A DNA stretch of 64,000 nucleotides from an uncultured Methanobrevibacter sp. (GCA_900319985.1 ONQL01000005.1:1-64000), one strand, 5' to 3'. Positions 26,160 to 35,427 are shown, numbered from the stretch's first letter. Program-made: numbers and translations. The notes: generated by a model not told the origin, from the letters alone.

Positions 26160-26774
26160 ATGAACAAGAAAATTACACTATTACTTTTGAGTATTTTCAT
26201 TGTTGCAGTAGCTGTTGGAGCTGCAGTGGCTGCTGAAGCAAAGACAAATACCGAAATAAAAATGTTAAGTGAAAAAACTCTAAAAAATGGAGATGCCATT
26301 GAATTCCAGCTTAAAGATGCACAAGGAAAAGCAATTGCATCTCAAAAAGTAAACATTAGCTTTGAAGCAAACGGTAAACTCGAAAACTACTCAGTCATTA
26401 CTGACAAAGACGGTAAATTTTATTTGGTTTTAAAAAATGAAGAATTAGGAGATCACAAAGTAATTGCTAACTATCCTGGAAACGACAAATATAATCCTTC
26501 AAAATTGGAAGAAACCATTAAAATCGTAAACGGTGAATCCGACGCCCAAAAAACCGATGCTAACTCTACAGCAAACACAGTCAGATACGACAACACCACT
26601 ACCAACAACACCACTGGTGGAGATAATCAAATTCTTTATTATGACGCACAATACAACTTCTACTACAACCAATGGGGAATTATTGTAGGCGGACAAAATG
26701 ATGGTGCTGATGCTGAAGAAATAGCTACCTTCTACAAACAACAAGAAGAAAAAGGAAGTACTAATCTAGAATAG
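26160..26774 (+). CDS. Exported protein with an Ig-like domain
   Basis: 204 residues. A signal peptide (LLLLSIFIVAVAVGAAVAA) precedes a bacterial-Ig-like domain of about 90 residues (LKDAQGKAIASQKVNISFEA, TDKDGKFYLVLKNEELGDHKV). An Asn/Thr-rich linker (TTTNNTTGGD) and an aromatic tail with a glutamine-rich end follow. Similar beta domains recur in adhesin-like proteins of this genus, including those at 33.6 and 41.8 kb. It is probably displayed or secreted. A TATA-like box at about 26117-26127 and GGTGAT precede the start; a strong hairpin terminator follows. Confidence 0.8.
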   Translation: MNKKITLLLLSIFIVAVAVGAAVAAEAKTNTEIKMLSEKTLKNGDAIEFQLKDAQGKAIASQKVNISFEANGKLENYSVITDKDGKFYLVLKNEELGDHKVIANYPGNDKYNPSKLEETIKIVNGESDAQKTDANSTANTVRYDNTTTNNTTGGDNQILYYDAQYNFYYNQWGIIVGGQNDGADAEEIATFYKQQEEKGSTNLE

Positions 26775-26786
26775 ATTATTTTTTTA

Positions 26787-26831
26787 GAGCATTTTAAATG
26801 CTCATTTTCTATTTTTTTTAAAAATTTTTTC
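26787..26831 (+). terminator. Hairpin terminator with T-tract
   Basis: GAGCATTT and AAATGCTC (26787-26803) form an 8-bp stem with a minimal loop, followed by TTTTCTATTTTTTTT. It closes the gene ending at 26774. Confidence 0.75.
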
Positions 26832-26881
26832 AAAAAACTTTATATTTCTCATTTTTCTAATTAATTATAGGACTGATTTAA

Positions 26882-27529
26882 ATGCCAGACGAATTAAGAT
26901 TAGAAACCAAATGCTATGATGCCAATGAATATGGCTATCTCTATGGATTGAACCAAAGAATACCTGACGATGAATTTGAAAAGGTAAAGCCATATATGAG
27001 AGACTTTAGAAGAAAGGATTTTGTAGACGGAATAATTAAAGTTACCGGAAGGCCTGAAGGATACAGATGTCTTGAAAAAGATGTCAGCAAAGTTGAAGAA
27101 ATACTTGGAATCGAAAACACCCTTGCAAAAAGGCAGGAAAAAATTAAAAAAGCATTTGCAGACCCGATTGCTAAAACAAATCTAAAAGACAATGCATACA
27201 ACTGGCTGAATACCCTATTCAAAAAAACAGGAACACATCCAAAACAAAACCTCTCAAGGCTTGCGCTCCATTCAACAAAAATCTATGATGTTGAAGACAG
27301 CTTCAAAAACGGTTCAAAAAACGGTGAGGGAGTATTATTCATTTACACACCTCATGGCATGTGGTATATTATCAATAACTGTGGTGAAAATAGTGATACT
27401 TCACTGAATAACGTGGAATCAAGTTCAGGCGGAGCTATCGGATACAGATTAATGTATGACGATACAGTCGATACATTAATTAGAATATATACTGAAGAAA
27501 ATGAGTATACAGGTGAAAGATTATACTGA
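26882..27529 (+). CDS. Protein of unknown function
   Basis: 215 residues, rich in charged residues, without signal peptide or membrane segments. The central region is helical (IENTLAKRQEKIKKAFADPI) and the C-terminal part beta-rich with GVLFIYTPHGMWYIINN. No known motif recognised. It ends 4 nt from the convergent DTD gene. Confidence 0.6.
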   Translation: MPDELRLETKCYDANEYGYLYGLNQRIPDDEFEKVKPYMRDFRRKDFVDGIIKVTGRPEGYRCLEKDVSKVEEILGIENTLAKRQEKIKKAFADPIAKTNLKDNAYNWLNTLFKKTGTHPKQNLSRLALHSTKIYDVEDSFKNGSKNGEGVLFIYTPHGMWYIINNCGENSDTSLNNVESSSGGAIGYRLMYDDTVDTLIRIYTEENEYTGERLY

Positions 27530-27533
27530 TCAC

Positions 27534-27974
27534 CTATTCAAATTCCTTTTCAAGCAATATAGTTACCGGACCATCATTCAACAAATCGACTTTCATATAT
27601 GCACCGAAAACACCAGTTTCAACATCTATATATTGCCCGCATTGATCTGTAAAATAGTCAAACAATTCAGTTGCCTTATCTGGACTTAATGCCTTGTGAA
27701 ATGAAGGCCTGTTCTTTTTGGTTGATGCATACAATGTAAATTGGGGAACCAACAATAACCTATAGCCCATATCAATGACAGATTTATTCATTCTTCCATT
27801 TTCATCCTGGAAAATTCTCAACTTAACCAATTTTTTAGCCAAGTAATCCGCTTCCTTGGAAGTATCGTTTTGACCGAATCCCACTAAAACCATCAGACCA
27901 TTATCAATTTTGCCTGTGATTTCTCCATCAACTTCAACACTGGCTCTTGTAACTCTTTGAACGATTAACTTCAT
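27534..27974 (-). CDS. dtd: D-aminoacyl-tRNA deacylase, DTD1 type
   Basis: 146 residues from the ATG at 27974, which has GGTGGAT a few nt upstream; the GTG at 27983 is less likely. MKLIVQRVTRASVEVDGE, the NDGPVT motif near the end and the RPSF segment match bacterial DTD1, which clears D-amino acids from tRNA using a Gly-cisPro proofreading motif. The usual SQFTL motif reads PQFTL here. Most archaea use the unrelated DTD2, so this gene was probably acquired laterally. It is the last gene of the TelA/XpaC-like operon. Confidence 0.9.
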   Translation of the reverse strand: MKLIVQRVTRASVEVDGEITGKIDNGLMVLVGFGQNDTSKEADYLAKKLVKLRIFQDENGRMNKSVIDMGYRLLLVPQFTLYASTKKNRPSFHKALSPDKATELFDYFTDQCGQYIDVETGVFGAYMKVDLLNDGPVTILLEKEFE

Positions 27975-27986
27975 TAAATCCACCCA

Positions 27987-28409
27987 TTAAAGTATTGCTA
28001 CAAATGCAAATATTATAAAAATAAAAATAATGCAAACACAACATGCTCCAATTTTGGAATCCTCTCTTGCCTTAGCTATTGAACTGGTTGAACTGGAACT
28101 TGCCACTTTTGGAGTTTCTCCCATTTCATATACGTCAACCAGCTTTATGGCCACCATGATTGACCTAACCAAAGCTATGAATGCTGCTAAAAGCAATATC
28201 CATACATAATACACTAGCATTACATGGGAAGGATAAATCGAGGATGACAATAAATAAAAAAACCATGGCACTTCATAGGTAATGCCCTCCAAAATCCATT
28301 TTTTGTTGTCGAACTTCATTCCGATATATATGAAACCGACACCGGGAAATATGAATGTGAATGGAAACAGTACCCACCATGATTTTTTAATCTTATCTGT
28401 TGTGTTCAT
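27987..28409 (-). CDS. Small multi-pass membrane protein
   Basis: 140 residues with about four hydrophobic segments (around residues 11-30, 40-57, 62-86 and 120-140). No charged catalytic motif was seen. It lies 5 nt downstream of the TelA-like gene and immediately before dtd, so it belongs to that operon. It may anchor or support the TelA/XpaC-like proteins; that is inference. Confidence 0.65.
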   Translation of the reverse strand: MNTTDKIKKSWWVLFPFTFIFPGVGFIYIGMKFDNKKWILEGITYEVPWFFYLLSSSIYPSHVMLVYYVWILLLAAFIALVRSIMVAIKLVDVYEMGETPKVASSSSTSSIAKAREDSKIGACCVCIIFIFIIFAFVAIL

Positions 28410-28414
28410 ATTAT

Positions 28415-29554
28415 CTATTCAATCATGTTGTTTTTTGTTTCTAGTTTTTCAACAACTTTCTGACCGTCACGAGCCATATCATTAAACATTACAATTGTAT
28501 CCTTCATTTTAGGAAGTGCTTGTTCCTTATAGTTGCTTACATCTTCAATGGCTGCAAGAGCTTCTGCAAATGATGCCTTTAAAATTTCCGGTGAAATCAT
28601 GGTTTCGGCACTGTGCTTTTGGATTTCGCTTCCTTGCTGCCTTAACATATGTGAAGTTGTTTCAATGATACTTTCTGTTGTTTCATTTAAAATCTGGATT
28701 TTATCCATTACAATCTTTTGGTCATATAATGCACGGGCAACCATTACACCTGTTCTGAGTGCAGATACAGTGACATTCTTGGCCCTGTTTACTCCACGAA
28801 TCAACTCCAAATTGTTTCTTCTTATAACATTTAGGGAAACTATTCCCTGTTGATTGACAACAATTAGCTGTTGCATATCCATAACCCTTTGCCTGAGAGG
28901 GAATAAGATTTCCTCTTTTACAAATTTAATTTTTTCAGGGTCAACTCCCTGCATTTCCGCCTGCTGGATTTGCTGTTCTATGGAATCATCCATCTGTTTA
29001 CCCAGTTCAACATCCGCCAGAAGCTTATTTGTAATTTCCCTTAAGTTATTCTCTTCATTTAAAATTGTTACATTGTCATTCTGCAATACCCTGCCACTGT
29101 TGTCTAGGGATTCTATGATATTTGAAATTGCTGTTTCAGCCTTTTCATATTTTGCAAAGTATTTGCGAACAGGATTCATCAAATTTCCGAAAACACCTTT
29201 TTTGGTAAAATCTACCTTGCTTGGGTCCAGATCCCTCATTTGCCTGTCCAGTTCTGACAATTTCTCCCCAATGTTTTCAGCATCCTGACCTCCTTTGTTG
29301 ATATCAACAAATCTTGTTGCTAAAAGTTCATTCTTTTGGGAGGATTTGGACATGTCATCCATACCGAAGTTTTCCAACGGTCTTAAAATACTATCCCTTT
29401 CGGAAGGATTGTTGAAATCCGCTTCGAAAATAGCTACAGCATTTTCGCTGGCCTTATCCTTAAGATTGGAATTTTCCAATTTTACTTCTTCCTCTTTTAA
29501 TGTATCTTCTACATCCTTTTTTATTTCATCAACATCAAGTGAAAATTCAGCCAT
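28415..29554 (-). CDS. TelA family protein (toxic anion resistance)
   Basis: 379 residues, the usual family size. The sequence is helical throughout with the family features ISNIIESLDNSGRVLQNDN, NNLREITNKLLADVELGKQMD, LFPLRQRVMDMQQLIVVNQQ and NNLELIRGVNRAKNVTVSALR. TelA proteins were named for tellurite resistance, but their actual mechanism is unclear. They often sit beside XpaC-type membrane proteins, as here. Probably peripheral at the membrane. The gene lies 36 nt after the zinc-ribbon gene and 5 nt before the small membrane protein. Confidence 0.85.
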   Translation of the reverse strand: MAEFSLDVDEIKKDVEDTLKEEEVKLENSNLKDKASENAVAIFEADFNNPSERDSILRPLENFGMDDMSKSSQKNELLATRFVDINKGGQDAENIGEKLSELDRQMRDLDPSKVDFTKKGVFGNLMNPVRKYFAKYEKAETAISNIIESLDNSGRVLQNDNVTILNEENNLREITNKLLADVELGKQMDDSIEQQIQQAEMQGVDPEKIKFVKEEILFPLRQRVMDMQQLIVVNQQGIVSLNVIRRNNLELIRGVNRAKNVTVSALRTGVMVARALYDQKIVMDKIQILNETTESIIETTSHMLRQQGSEIQKHSAETMISPEILKASFAEALAAIEDVSNYKEQALPKMKDTIVMFNDMARDGQKVVEKLETKNNMIE

Positions 29555-29590
29555 TATATCACCTTATTTAGTTTGATTGCTTTCTATCTA

Positions 29591-30169
29591 TTAAAAATTA
29601 AATTTATTTTTATCAACTTTTGAATTGCATTCCTTGATTACTTGGTCATCTTTCAATATTTCAACTTTCACGGAATCAATATCCATACGTTTATAAGACG
29701 TATGATAACCTATAGACAATGCATACTTCGAATCATAATACACACTTTCCAAACTATCAATTTCATGACCAATATCTGTATTATTCTTATCCAGATAGGT
29801 TACCTTTACGAGATATCCCTCCTTATTGGACGGAACTTTCTGGAATAACACCTCTACCCAGAAAAAGTAGTTCCTGTTCTCCTTGCTGTAGTATCCATTG
29901 ACATCACTTATGGTCAGTGCAAATTCATTAGATTCCTTACTTATGCCATTATCAACAGTCTGATTGTTGCCATTTCCACCCGTTGAAAATATCAGAATGC
30001 CTCCAACAATAAGTACTATAAAAATCAATACTAAAAATATTTTTCCATTTGAAAATATGCTTGACTTGGATTCTCCATTGTCTTCATCGTATATGTGGCA
30101 TCCGCAAGAAAGGCAGAACTTGGATTCATCAGGTATTTCAGTTCCGCATTTTGGACATTTTTTGGTCAT
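29591..30169 (-). CDS. Zinc-ribbon protein with one membrane helix and an extracytoplasmic domain
   Basis: 192 residues. An N-terminal zinc ribbon (CPKCGTEIP, CLSCGCHIY) precedes a single transmembrane helix (about residues 44-65), leaving about 125 residues outside. The outer part is beta-rich (EFALTISDVNGYYSKENRNY) and resembles small bacterial extracytoplasmic folds. It lies between the XpaC-like gene (9 nt) and the TelA-like gene, pointing to a membrane-linked complex. Confidence 0.7.
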   Translation of the reverse strand: MTKKCPKCGTEIPDESKFCLSCGCHIYDEDNGESKSSIFSNGKIFLVLIFIVLIVGGILIFSTGGNGNNQTVDNGISKESNEFALTISDVNGYYSKENRNYFFWVEVLFQKVPSNKEGYLVKVTYLDKNNTDIGHEIDSLESVYYDSKYALSIGYHTSYKRMDIDSVKVEILKDDQVIKECNSKVDKNKFNF

Positions 30170-30178
30170 TTTAATCCC

Positions 30179-31078
30179 TTATTTATATTCTTTAACTGAA
30201 TCTATTAAATCTTCCATATCATCAACTAGATTTTTCACATTATCATGAGATTCTTCATCGGAATTTATGTTAATGACAAGTTCATTTGTCAAATCTTCTA
30301 TTTGGTCAATGATTGATTTTAATATACTGATTTTATTTTCAAGTTCAGCATCAACCCTGGGAGTATCTTCAACTGCAAATTTGGTTATATTTATTGCGCT
30401 GTCGGCTTCATGATAAAACAAATCATGTGACTTGTCAATGGTTGTCATGAACCTATCATAAGTCATTTGAGGTGGTTCAAAACGTTTTTCGATCAATTTC
30501 CTTACGGCAATCTCCTTTGAATCAAATACTGCCCTTAAATCTTCAATTTCATCAGCATATTTCTTAAGAGATTCCAGACCATCACCGGATTTTGCTTCAT
30601 TACCTGAAGCAATGCTGAATCTTGATTTGTTATTCTGCTTTTGTTTGGATTTAACGTAATATTTCTTTAAATTGAAAATATAATACAGATAAACTAAGGG
30701 AAGTATGGCCATAATCAATATAAAAAACATCCCAAATCTGTTTCCTCCATAGATTACAGGAATTGAAATGCAAATCAGTATTGTGTAGTACAATGCAAAA
30801 ATCCATGGAATTGAATCGTTGATTAAAAGCACATCGGAATTGTCTCCAACACCCCTTTTTAATCTGATTTTGGAAGCTTCCTTTGATTTTGGAGCATATT
30901 CAAGAATTTCATCTTCACTTAAAATATCCGGGTCAGGCTCTATAATATATTTCAAATCTGAAAATGTCTCAACAGACTGGATTTCATTTCCATTGCTGTC
31001 ATAGACCTTATAATCCCTATATTTTAAAGGAGATTTCAATCTATTAATTTCTAACATTTTGGAATTGTCACTAACCAT
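30179..31078 (-). CDS. XpaC-like membrane protein
   Basis: 299 residues with two adjacent membrane segments near residues 88-130, an N-terminal soluble part and a long C-terminal coiled coil (DEIEDLRAVFDSKEIAVRKL, LTNELVININSDEESHDNV). The membrane-plus-coil layout and its position next to TelA fit the XpaC family (named for hydrolysis of a chromogenic phosphate), although the match is by organisation as much as by motifs. It begins the operon with a GGAGAAT ribosome binding site. Confidence 0.5.
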   Translation of the reverse strand: MVSDNSKMLEINRLKSPLKYRDYKVYDSNGNEIQSVETFSDLKYIIEPDPDILSEDEILEYAPKSKEASKIRLKRGVGDNSDVLLINDSIPWIFALYYTILICISIPVIYGGNRFGMFFILIMAILPLVYLYYIFNLKKYYVKSKQKQNNKSRFSIASGNEAKSGDGLESLKKYADEIEDLRAVFDSKEIAVRKLIEKRFEPPQMTYDRFMTTIDKSHDLFYHEADSAINITKFAVEDTPRVDAELENKISILKSIIDQIEDLTNELVININSDEESHDNVKNLVDDMEDLIDSVKEYK

Positions 31079-31186
31079 TTCATATTCTCCAATGAATAGC
31101 TATAAAAATATATAATCGTCAACTCTTTTAAATATTTGTATTTAAATTGTTAATATTCAAAAATGAAAAAAAATAACAAAAGAAAA

Positions 31187-32428
31187 TTATTTGGCAAACT
31201 CACCTAAATAATTCATTTCCTCTCCCCTTTTTGCACGGTCATGGTATTCAGCAGTTGCAGAGAATAATGCATCACCTGATGAGTTGAGCGCTGTTTCACA
31301 TGAGTCCTGAATTACCCCTATTATAAATCCAACAGCTACAGCCTGCATTGAAATGTCTGAGGAGATTCCGAATAATGAACACGCCATTGGAATTAAAAGC
31401 AATGACCCTCCGGCAACTCCAGAAGACCCGCAGGCAGCCAATGTTGAAATAATGCATAACACAATAGTCAATGGAAGTGAAACACTGATTCCCAATGTAT
31501 GGCATACTGCCAATGTCATGACAGTAATAGTAATTGCCGCACCTTCCATGTTGATTGCAGAACCTAATGGAATTGAAATTGAATAGAAATCACGGTCAAG
31601 GCCCAGCCTTTCACAAAGCTGCATATTGACAGGAATATTGGCTGCAGAACTTCTTGAGAAAAATGCAGTGATGCCGCTTTCCCTTAAACACTTGAATACC
31701 AGAGGATAAGGATTTCTTTTTAAGGTTAACCCCGCCAGTATTGGGTCTGTTACAAAAGCAACTACGGCAATGCATCCCACCAGCAGCAATATGAGTTGAC
31801 CGTATTGCGTGAATATTCCCAATCCACTTTCGGAAACTGATTTGAATACCAAACCCATGATACCTATCGGAGCAAATTGGATAATTCCGCGAACAATAAT
31901 AGTGATCGAATCCGCCAAATCAGATAAAACGTCTTTTGTAGTATCATTTGCAACCATCTTAAGTGCAATTCCCAATACAATAGCCCAGAACAATATTCCA
32001 AGATATTCGCCCTCAACCAATGCTTTCAACGGATTTGAAAATATTTTTAAAAGCATGTTACTAACAATTTCCTCAAATCCGCTCGGTGGAGTAATATTGC
32101 TGATTGAAGAAAGATGTATACTTACAGGGAACAGGTAACTTCCAGCAACAGCAACCATTGCGGCCAAAAGCGTACTGAACATATACAGGAATATGACAGT
32201 TTTGAATCTGCTTCCTATTCCACTGCCTGCCTTAGAAATAGCTGAACTAACCAATACAAAAACTAAAATCGGTGCTATAGCCTTAAGAGCAGTTACAAAC
32301 AATTCACCAGGAAGACCTATAATGCTAACTCCCGGAACTGTAACGCCCAATATCGCACCTATAATCAAACCGATGACGATTTTCAAAATCAAACTGGATT
32401 TTGTCCATTTTTTTATAATGTTTCTCAC
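31187..32428 (-). CDS. sstT: Serine/threonine:Na+ symporter SstT-like
   Basis: About 413 residues from the GTG at 32428; AAAGGAGAT 3-10 nt upstream supports this start, while the ATG at 32452 would overlap the mdh stop. It follows bacterial SstT closely: SLILKIVIGLIIGAILGV, LFVTALKAIAPILVFVLV, CLRESGITAFFSRSSAANIP, LAACGSSGVAGGSLLLIP and SCETALNSSGDALF. It belongs to the dicarboxylate/amino-acid:cation symporter family with about eight membrane helices and two hairpins, importing serine and threonine with Na+. It is co-transcribed with malate dehydrogenase. The closeness to bacterial SstT suggests transfer. Confidence 0.9.
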   Translation of the reverse strand: MRNIIKKWTKSSLILKIVIGLIIGAILGVTVPGVSIIGLPGELFVTALKAIAPILVFVLVSSAISKAGSGIGSRFKTVIFLYMFSTLLAAMVAVAGSYLFPVSIHLSSISNITPPSGFEEIVSNMLLKIFSNPLKALVEGEYLGILFWAIVLGIALKMVANDTTKDVLSDLADSITIIVRGIIQFAPIGIMGLVFKSVSESGLGIFTQYGQLILLLVGCIAVVAFVTDPILAGLTLKRNPYPLVFKCLRESGITAFFSRSSAANIPVNMQLCERLGLDRDFYSISIPLGSAINMEGAAITITVMTLAVCHTLGISVSLPLTIVLCIISTLAACGSSGVAGGSLLLIPMACSLFGISSDISMQAVAVGFIIGVIQDSCETALNSSGDALFSATAEYHDRAKRGEEMNYLGEFAK

Positions 32429-32438
32429 AGTATCTCCT

Positions 32439-33392
32439 TTAATCGTCACCAAGAGCTTTCAAAACTTCATCTGTAGTTTGCTTAACAATACGGGATGCTT
32501 CATAGAATTTATTCTTTTCATAATCACTCATATGAATAGGTACAATCATGGCAATACCCTTTTTGGACAGAACAACGGGGACCCCTAATGAAACATCCTT
32601 AACTCCTTCAATTTCACCATCAAGATATGTACTTACTGTCAAAATTTTATGGCTGTCAGTGATTATTGTGGAAATTAAATTTGAAATCGCATATGACGGA
32701 CCGTATTCCGTTGCACCCTTTTTGCTGATAATCGTATTTCCAGCGTTTCTAAGTCGATTAATCAGTCTTTTTACATCCATATCTACAGACTGTATGAAAT
32801 ACTTTAAAGGAATACCACCAATGGTTGTTGAACTTAAAAGAGGAACCATATGGTCACCATGTTCTCCAATAACCCTTGTATGTACCTCGGAACTGTTAAT
32901 ATTGATAAATCTTGAGAAATATGTTTTCAAACGTAAAGAATCCAAGTGGTTTCCAATTCCTATAACCCTGTTTTTATCAAATCCTGAATACTTTAAAGCG
33001 ACGGTAGTCATGACGTCTACGGGATTTGTTGCAATTAAAATAATTGAATCAGGCGCATGGTATGCAATTTGTCTTGCATATGTCTTTACAATCTTAGCAT
33101 TTGGAATTGCCAAATCACGTCTGTTCATTCCTTCTTTTCTTGGAGTTCCTGCAGTAATCAATACGATTGATGAACCTTCAATATCATTAAAGTCACATGT
33201 TGGAGTTAGTCTGCAATCAAAATCCTCCGCTGCAAGGGCGTCATACATGTCAAATGTTTCACCCTTTGCCTTATCCACACTTTGAGGTCGTGCAAACATG
33301 ACAATTTCATCAACTGTATCGGCTCTTGCCAAGGTAAATGCAACATTTTTACCTATCACCCCAGTTGATCCTAAAATACTTACCTTTACCAT
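32439..33392 (-). CDS. mdh: Malate dehydrogenase (LDH/MDH-like)
   Basis: 317 residues. The nucleotide-binding motif GSTGVIG is near the N terminus and the catalytic GEHGDHMV holds the active His. The substrate loop TAGTPRKEGMNRRDL carries an Arg at the specificity position, indicating malate rather than lactate. The enzyme interconverts malate and oxaloacetate in the incomplete TCA branch of methanogens. NAD or NADP preference cannot be decided. It is followed by sstT with a 10-nt gap, an odd functional partner unless serine-derived carbon is used. Confidence 0.9.
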   Translation of the reverse strand: MVKVSILGSTGVIGKNVAFTLARADTVDEIVMFARPQSVDKAKGETFDMYDALAAEDFDCRLTPTCDFNDIEGSSIVLITAGTPRKEGMNRRDLAIPNAKIVKTYARQIAYHAPDSIILIATNPVDVMTTVALKYSGFDKNRVIGIGNHLDSLRLKTYFSRFININSSEVHTRVIGEHGDHMVPLLSSTTIGGIPLKYFIQSVDMDVKRLINRLRNAGNTIISKKGATEYGPSYAISNLISTIITDSHKILTVSTYLDGEIEGVKDVSLGVPVVLSKKGIAMIVPIHMSDYEKNKFYEASRIVKQTTDEVLKALGDD

Positions 33393-33552
33393 ACAACTAT
33401 ATTACTTTGATGAATTATATAAAAATTTTGAAAATTTTCACCAAATCACCATAAACAAAATATTTAAAATGGAAAATTAAACAAAAAAGAATAAACTTAT
33501 ATGATTTTTTAAATAATTTTAAAATTGTTTAATGAAAAATATTTTGTCTGAA

Positions 33553-35427
33553 TTAATTTACAATTTCAGCAGTATTTTTGGCAAACCAGTTTGGACCCAT
33601 GCTCGAATAATAAAAGCCAATCTTATTTTTGGTTGATTCGCCCAGCTTGTAATTCAGCCTAACTATAAGCCCATCGTCATAGTTCTTGTAATATCTGGTT
33701 TTCATATAACTGACCGTCAACCATTTGGATTCAATGTCATCATAGCTACCATATGAATTGCTTACAAGAACCTTTTTACCGTCCTTACTGATATCAAGAA
33801 TGGCAACATAATGATTTCTGGCATGGAATACCAAAGCGCAACCACCTTTTTTAAGTTCATTTAATGCGAAAGAAAAAGAATTCCTGTAGTAATAGGTGCA
33901 TTTGAAATTGTTCTTTTCCAAAGCCTTAACCATTCCGGAACAGGCTGTTCCATAGGCTTTTGATGAGCCAGAATGTTTTGCAATATACTTTTCACACAGA
34001 TAATTCTTTAAAACCTGACTGCACATGCTGCATGATGTAGGTCCGCAGGTATATGATGTATCCTGCCAGTCACGGATTTCGGGATATGAATAGGATTTTC
34101 CTTTTAGAGATACTGTAATTGAGCCCGGCCAGTAGTTGTGTTTGTTTGCATCGACAAGCTTTTGATTAATGGCCTTTTCAATAACATTCCACTTTTCCCT
34201 TTTTATTATGTGATTGAGATTAGGATGACCAGTAGTTTTGAAAAATGTATACTTGGTTAATTTATTGTTTAAAAACAAACAGTAGCTGTCCCTTTTTAAA
34301 ACCTCCCTATATTGTGGCTTAGAAAGTGTATATGTTCTACTGCCATCACCTAAAACATAATTTCCAGGCATAACATCAATATCGGGAATTCCATTTTTCA
34401 AGGGAATAGCTTCATTCAAGGGATCCTTGACGCTGCCCTTATAACATTTGACCATCTTTGCAGTATAGTATTTGCCGAATCTGGCTACAATTTTGTAGGT
34501 TTTTCCACTCATTTTCGGCTTAATAACAACAATTCCCTCGGAGTTTGTTTTTTTGGAAAATTTTTTATTGCCAATAGTGATTTTAATTGTCTTTTTCCAG
34601 TATTGTGATTTTGAAAAATCATTCAGATAAACTCTTAAAAATCCTCCGGTCAACAATTTTGAGTTGCCAATTTTAAGTGAGGTATACCTGTTGACATAGA
34701 AAGTAACCCTTTTGGATGAAGCCTTGTAATAATCATCTCTCGCAAAGGTGTAGGATATTGAAAGTTTTGATGATGAAGATTTAATTTTTACAGAAATCAA
34801 TCCATTTTTATTGGTTTTTTTGGTGTGAGTTTTTCCATTTAACCTAAATGTTACCTTTTTATTTGAAATTCCCTTACCCTGTGCGTCCTTAAGACAAACA
34901 TGATAATAATGATTATTTAAAACAAAATTGGAATAATGGAATATACTTGTGGCTATCTTTGATACATTAATATCGAATGATTTGGAAACCGCTGTATAAT
35001 TTTCATCTTCAAACGATGAAATTGTTAATTTATACTTTCCCTGGCCAAGATTTATGTTGAGTTTGGCAATCCCCCTTGAATTTGTCACCAAATTAACTTT
35101 TTTATTGTTAACTGTAGCGGTTAACTTCTTCAATGCCAGACCTGTTTTATTCTCATCTGTAAAAGTGATTGAAATCGTATCTTTACTTTTAACGCTTTTC
35201 GAATCGATTGAAATCACAGGCTGAGTCTTTTCAATTTCGGATGAATTTTCACCTTCCGACAGATTATCGATATCAGTTTCACTAGCTTTCAGCCCATCTA
35301 TTTTAAAATCAGTATCATTTAAAGCTATTTCAGTTGAATTGTTATCGACTGCAAAAGCAATATCTACAAATATCAAAAAGATTGCTAAAATAAAAAATAA
35401 TTTTACGCTTTTCCTCATGGTATACAT
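33553..35427 (-). CDS. Exported protein with Ig-like repeats and a C39-like cysteine peptidase domain
   Basis: 624 residues. A signal peptide (KLFFILAIFLIFVDIAFA) is followed by three Ig-like repeats (about residues 65-330; TNSRGIAKLNINLG, TNKNGLISVKIKS, TNSEGIVVIKPKM). A segment near 360-400 (YREVLKRDSYCLFLNNKL) loosely resembles a pseudomurein-binding repeat. The C-terminal domain has a C39-type active site: Cys in DTSYTCGPTSCSM, His in ARNHYVAILD and an Asn/Asp in VSNSYGSYDD. It is probably a cell-wall peptidase cutting the pseudomurein peptide. It is a single gene, adjacent to neither a phage nor an adhesin. Confidence 0.75.
   Translation of the reverse strand: MYTMRKSVKLFFILAIFLIFVDIAFAVDNNSTEIALNDTDFKIDGLKASETDIDNLSEGENSSEIEKTQPVISIDSKSVKSKDTISITFTDENKTGLALKKLTATVNNKKVNLVTNSRGIAKLNINLGQGKYKLTISSFEDENYTAVSKSFDINVSKIATSIFHYSNFVLNNHYYHVCLKDAQGKGISNKKVTFRLNGKTHTKKTNKNGLISVKIKSSSSKLSISYTFARDDYYKASSKRVTFYVNRYTSLKIGNSKLLTGGFLRVYLNDFSKSQYWKKTIKITIGNKKFSKKTNSEGIVVIKPKMSGKTYKIVARFGKYYTAKMVKCYKGSVKDPLNEAIPLKNGIPDIDVMPGNYVLGDGSRTYTLSKPQYREVLKRDSYCLFLNNKLTKYTFFKTTGHPNLNHIIKREKWNVIEKAINQKLVDANKHNYWPGSITVSLKGKSYSYPEIRDWQDTSYTCGPTSCSMCSQVLKNYLCEKYIAKHSGSSKAYGTACSGMVKALEKNNFKCTYYYRNSFSFALNELKKGGCALVFHARNHYVAILDISKDGKKVLVSNSYGSYDDIESKWLTVSYMKTRYYKNYDDGLIVRLNYKLGESTKNKIGFYYSSMGPNWFAKNTAEIVN

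Noticed and set aside
32548..33285. Plus-strand ORF of 245 codons
   Set aside because: It is antisense to malate dehydrogenase; shadow frame.
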